64,000 nt of DNA from positions 1-64,000 of the forward strand of contig NZ_QKUF01000007.1 in assembly GCF_003253565.1 (NCBI RefSeq), read 5' to 3'. Below, piece after piece: positions 62,837 through 64,000 of the stretch. How positions within the stretch are numbered: the first letter of the stretch is position 1; every line of letters begins with the position of its first letter. Position numbers and translations under genes: made by a program. The notes beneath the pieces are model-generated. The model ran no database searches. It was not told the DNA's origin and saw nothing but the letters and a program-made list of their open reading frames with translations. Source of the stretch: Thermosporothrix hazakensis (GTDB lineage Bacteria; Chloroflexota; Ktedonobacteria; Ktedonobacterales; Ktedonobacteraceae).

Positions 62837-63232
62837 GTGACAGTAAAAGTAGTGGCGCTGGAGAATGATCTGTTCTTCTCCGTGAAAATTCGTGATACCT
62901 TGCGCCATCACGAGATTGATGCTCAGATTGCGCGCACGCTGACCGCATTTGAGCAGCGGCTTGAGCAGGACAAGCCTGCACTGGCAATTGTGGATATCGC
63001 GATTCAACGGGTTGACTGGGAAGCTGCCATCCGAGCCGCCCGGGCGCAGAATGTTCCTGTTCTGGCTTTCGGCTCACATATGGATCTGGAGGCCCGGGCA
63101 AAGGCATTACAGGCGGGAGCGTTGAAAGTCATTGCGAATTCCAAGTTCGCAAAAGATATGCCCGATCTGGTGCAACGGATGATGAAGGCCCCGGAAACGG
63201 TTGTGTCTGAAGGGGAAGAAGAGGGCCACTAA
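62837..63232 (+). CDS. Receiver-like protein with degenerate phosphorylation site
   Basis: A 131-residue protein with a CheY-like fold pattern: VKVVALENDLFFSVKI in place of the acidic pair, LAIVDIAIQRVDW where the Asp lies (about 53), and LQAGALKVIANSKF where the conserved Lys-Pro should be. Key residues of phosphate transfer are therefore partly missing, and it may act as a phosphorylation-independent adaptor. GTG start behind AGAGGA. Its stop is followed by a strong terminator. Confidence 0.7.
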   Translation: MTVKVVALENDLFFSVKIRDTLRHHEIDAQIARTLTAFEQRLEQDKPALAIVDIAIQRVDWEAAIRAARAQNVPVLAFGSHMDLEARAKALQAGALKVIANSKFAKDMPDLVQRMMKAPETVVSEGEEEGH

Positions 63233-63260
63233 GCATAGAAGGCCTTGCAAACACTGTTGA

Positions 63261-63297
63261 GATGCCGGACAAATAGTTCCGGCATCTCTCTTTTTCC
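63261..63297 (+). terminator. Intrinsic terminator
   Basis: GATGCCGGA (63261-63269) pairs exactly with TCCGGCATC (63278-63286), followed by TCTCTTTTT. It ends the two-gene operon 62302-63232. Confidence 0.9.
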
Positions 63298-63305
63298 CTT
63301 TTAGC

Positions 63306-63512
63306 TTATCGGGAGAACAAGAAAAGGTGCTTGATCCCGTAGGGGATACGGGTCAATCCATAACCTAGAGGATGCTTTTCATAGGTTGAGTGCTGTGGGC
63401 GATACGTCCAGCGTGCCAGATAGTATTTTTTGTATGCCTGAGCGGGGAAACGCGTAAAGGCTTGCGGTGGAAGAGCCCGAAAACGGGGACGATGGGCAAT
63501 GCGACTACTCAT
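63306..63512 (-). CDS. Small basic protein of unknown function
   Basis: A 68-residue frame from ATG 63512 with AAGGAG 10 bases upstream (frame extends to 63572). The product is rich in Arg, Tyr, Phe and Pro (RIAHRPRFRALPPQAFTRFP; YYLARWTYRP) and has no recognised domain. The ribosome-binding site is the main evidence for it. Confidence 0.5.
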   Translation of the reverse strand: MSSRIAHRPRFRALPPQAFTRFPAQAYKKYYLARWTYRPQHSTYEKHPLGYGLTRIPYGIKHLFLFSR

Positions 63513-63553
63513 CAGCACACACTCCTTGTGAAATGAGAATACTGGAAAAAAAC

Positions 63554-63600
63554 AAAAAAGGTCCCTTCCCATGTCGATAATGCAACAGGGAGGAACCTTT
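63554..63600 (-). terminator. Intrinsic terminator of the iscA-type gene
   Basis: On the minus strand AAAGGTTCCTCCC pairs with GGGAAGGGACCTTT (imperfect) and is followed by TTTTTTGTTTTTT. It lies 57 bases after the gene's stop. Confidence 0.75.
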
Positions 63601-63656
63601 CAGGTATGATCCAGACTCAGCCCCGAGGGGCTGCTAATGCCTGTTTGGTTACGGGA

Positions 63657-64000
63657 TTAGTGACCGCAAGCGCAGCTGCGAGCCTCACCACCACCGTTTG
63701 CGGTGCGGAACGAGTGGCCGCAACCACAGGTAGAAACCGCATTCGGGTTATTCACGGTGAAGCCTGCGCCCATCAGGCTGTCAACATAGTCTACTTCGCT
63801 ACCGCTGATATAGGTAATGCTCATCTCATCAATGAAGACTTTGAAATCATTGACCGGGATAACGGTATCGCCTTCTTGCTCTTCATCAAGAGTCATACCA
63901 TATTGGAGGCCAGAGCAACCACCACCAGCGACAAAAATGCGCAGGCCAAGGCTGGGATCATTTTCCTGCTGGAGGAGTTCCGAGACTTTCTCGACTGCGG
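63657..64000 (-). CDS. HesB/IscA/ErpA-type Fe-S cluster protein, N-terminus outside window
   Basis: The minus-strand frame is open to the right edge, so the start is missing. The visible part has SLGLRIFVAGGGCSGLQYG with the first conserved Cys and CGCGHSF with the other two, the ligands that bind a transient Fe-S cluster. A 16-residue extension after that motif (ending CACGH) contains two more Cys. It inserts clusters into target Fe-S proteins in the cytoplasm. A terminator follows the gene. Confidence 0.93.
   Translation of the reverse strand, partial: AVEKVSELLQQENDPSLGLRIFVAGGGCSGLQYGMTLDEEQEGDTVIPVNDFKVFIDEMSITYISGSEVDYVDSLMGAGFTVNNPNAVSTCGCGHSFRTANGGGEARSCACGH

Noticed and set aside
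1..64000. CRISPR array, rRNA genes, prophage or integron
   Set aside because: I saw no regularly spaced direct repeats, no rRNA-like sequence and no phage structural or integrase genes on either strand.

Overview
The window looks like chromosomal DNA from a Chloroflexota bacterium, most plausibly class Ktedonobacteria. This is inferred from gene content and moderately high GC; no rRNA or other marker settles it. Supporting signs are very large GAF-type signalling proteins, a long-chain prenyl synthase next to a menaquinone-type methyltransferase, an IS200/IS605 tnpB element, and chimeric complex I-like genes. Many promoter-like sites use a TATACT -10 box. Most genes have an AGGAG/AAGGA ribosome-binding site, which I used to move several starts inward.

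Layout. 1-600: the 3' end of an IS200/IS605 tnpB element followed by a second, truncated copy of the same 3' end. 686-4726: an MFS exporter divergent from a LysR regulator, then a PhoD-like phosphatase. 5451-20042: a large signalling block. It holds a GAF histidine kinase with an OmpR-type regulator, a double-receiver protein, and a Pix/Pil-Chp-like chemosensory operon (PATAN protein, two CheY-like proteins, CheW, MCP and a multi-domain CheA) with no CheR or CheB. 20039-21166: leuB. 21480-26594: four co-directional complex I-related genes (NuoB; a ferredoxin/NuoE-like fusion; a NuoF relative; a NuoG-like/GltD-like/polyferredoxin fusion) without NuoCD or membrane subunits. This is the strongest candidate for an undescribed system. 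26850-35558: GH1 glycosidase, DUF4126 membrane protein, PRC/BON protein, PLP transsulfuration enzyme, redoxin-like protein, HAD phosphatase, Mrp-type ATPase, Nudix hydrolase and small unknowns. 35817-37250: a zinc-ribbon pseudokinase with a C-terminal membrane anchor. 37301-39074: menaquinone side-chain genes. 39378-41399: a disordered protein and a lipoprotein. 41673-43167: polyamine genes speB-like and speD. 43689-48925: uvrB, a HAD-IIA phosphatase and a proton-pumping pyrophosphatase. 48926-50312: a 1.4 kb stretch without a convincing gene. 50313-52106: ftsA without ftsZ, then two tRNA-Gly and one tRNA-Pro on the minus strand. 52181-60711: a second signalling block (receiver-only regulator, HTH/GAF-like regulator, NtrB/NtrC-like pair with an altered sigma-54 loop, GAF/PucR regulator). 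60766-64000: TetR regulator with a palindromic operator, histidine phosphatase, small unknowns and a partial HesB/IscA-type iron-sulfur protein.

How it fits together. The window is dominated by signal transduction (about 15 signalling proteins in two blocks) and by redox/energy genes (complex I-like module, menaquinone synthesis, pyrophosphatase, Mrp and IscA-type Fe-S proteins). The chemosensory operon has the gene set of pilus-linked (twitching/phototaxis type) systems, but no pilus genes are present here.
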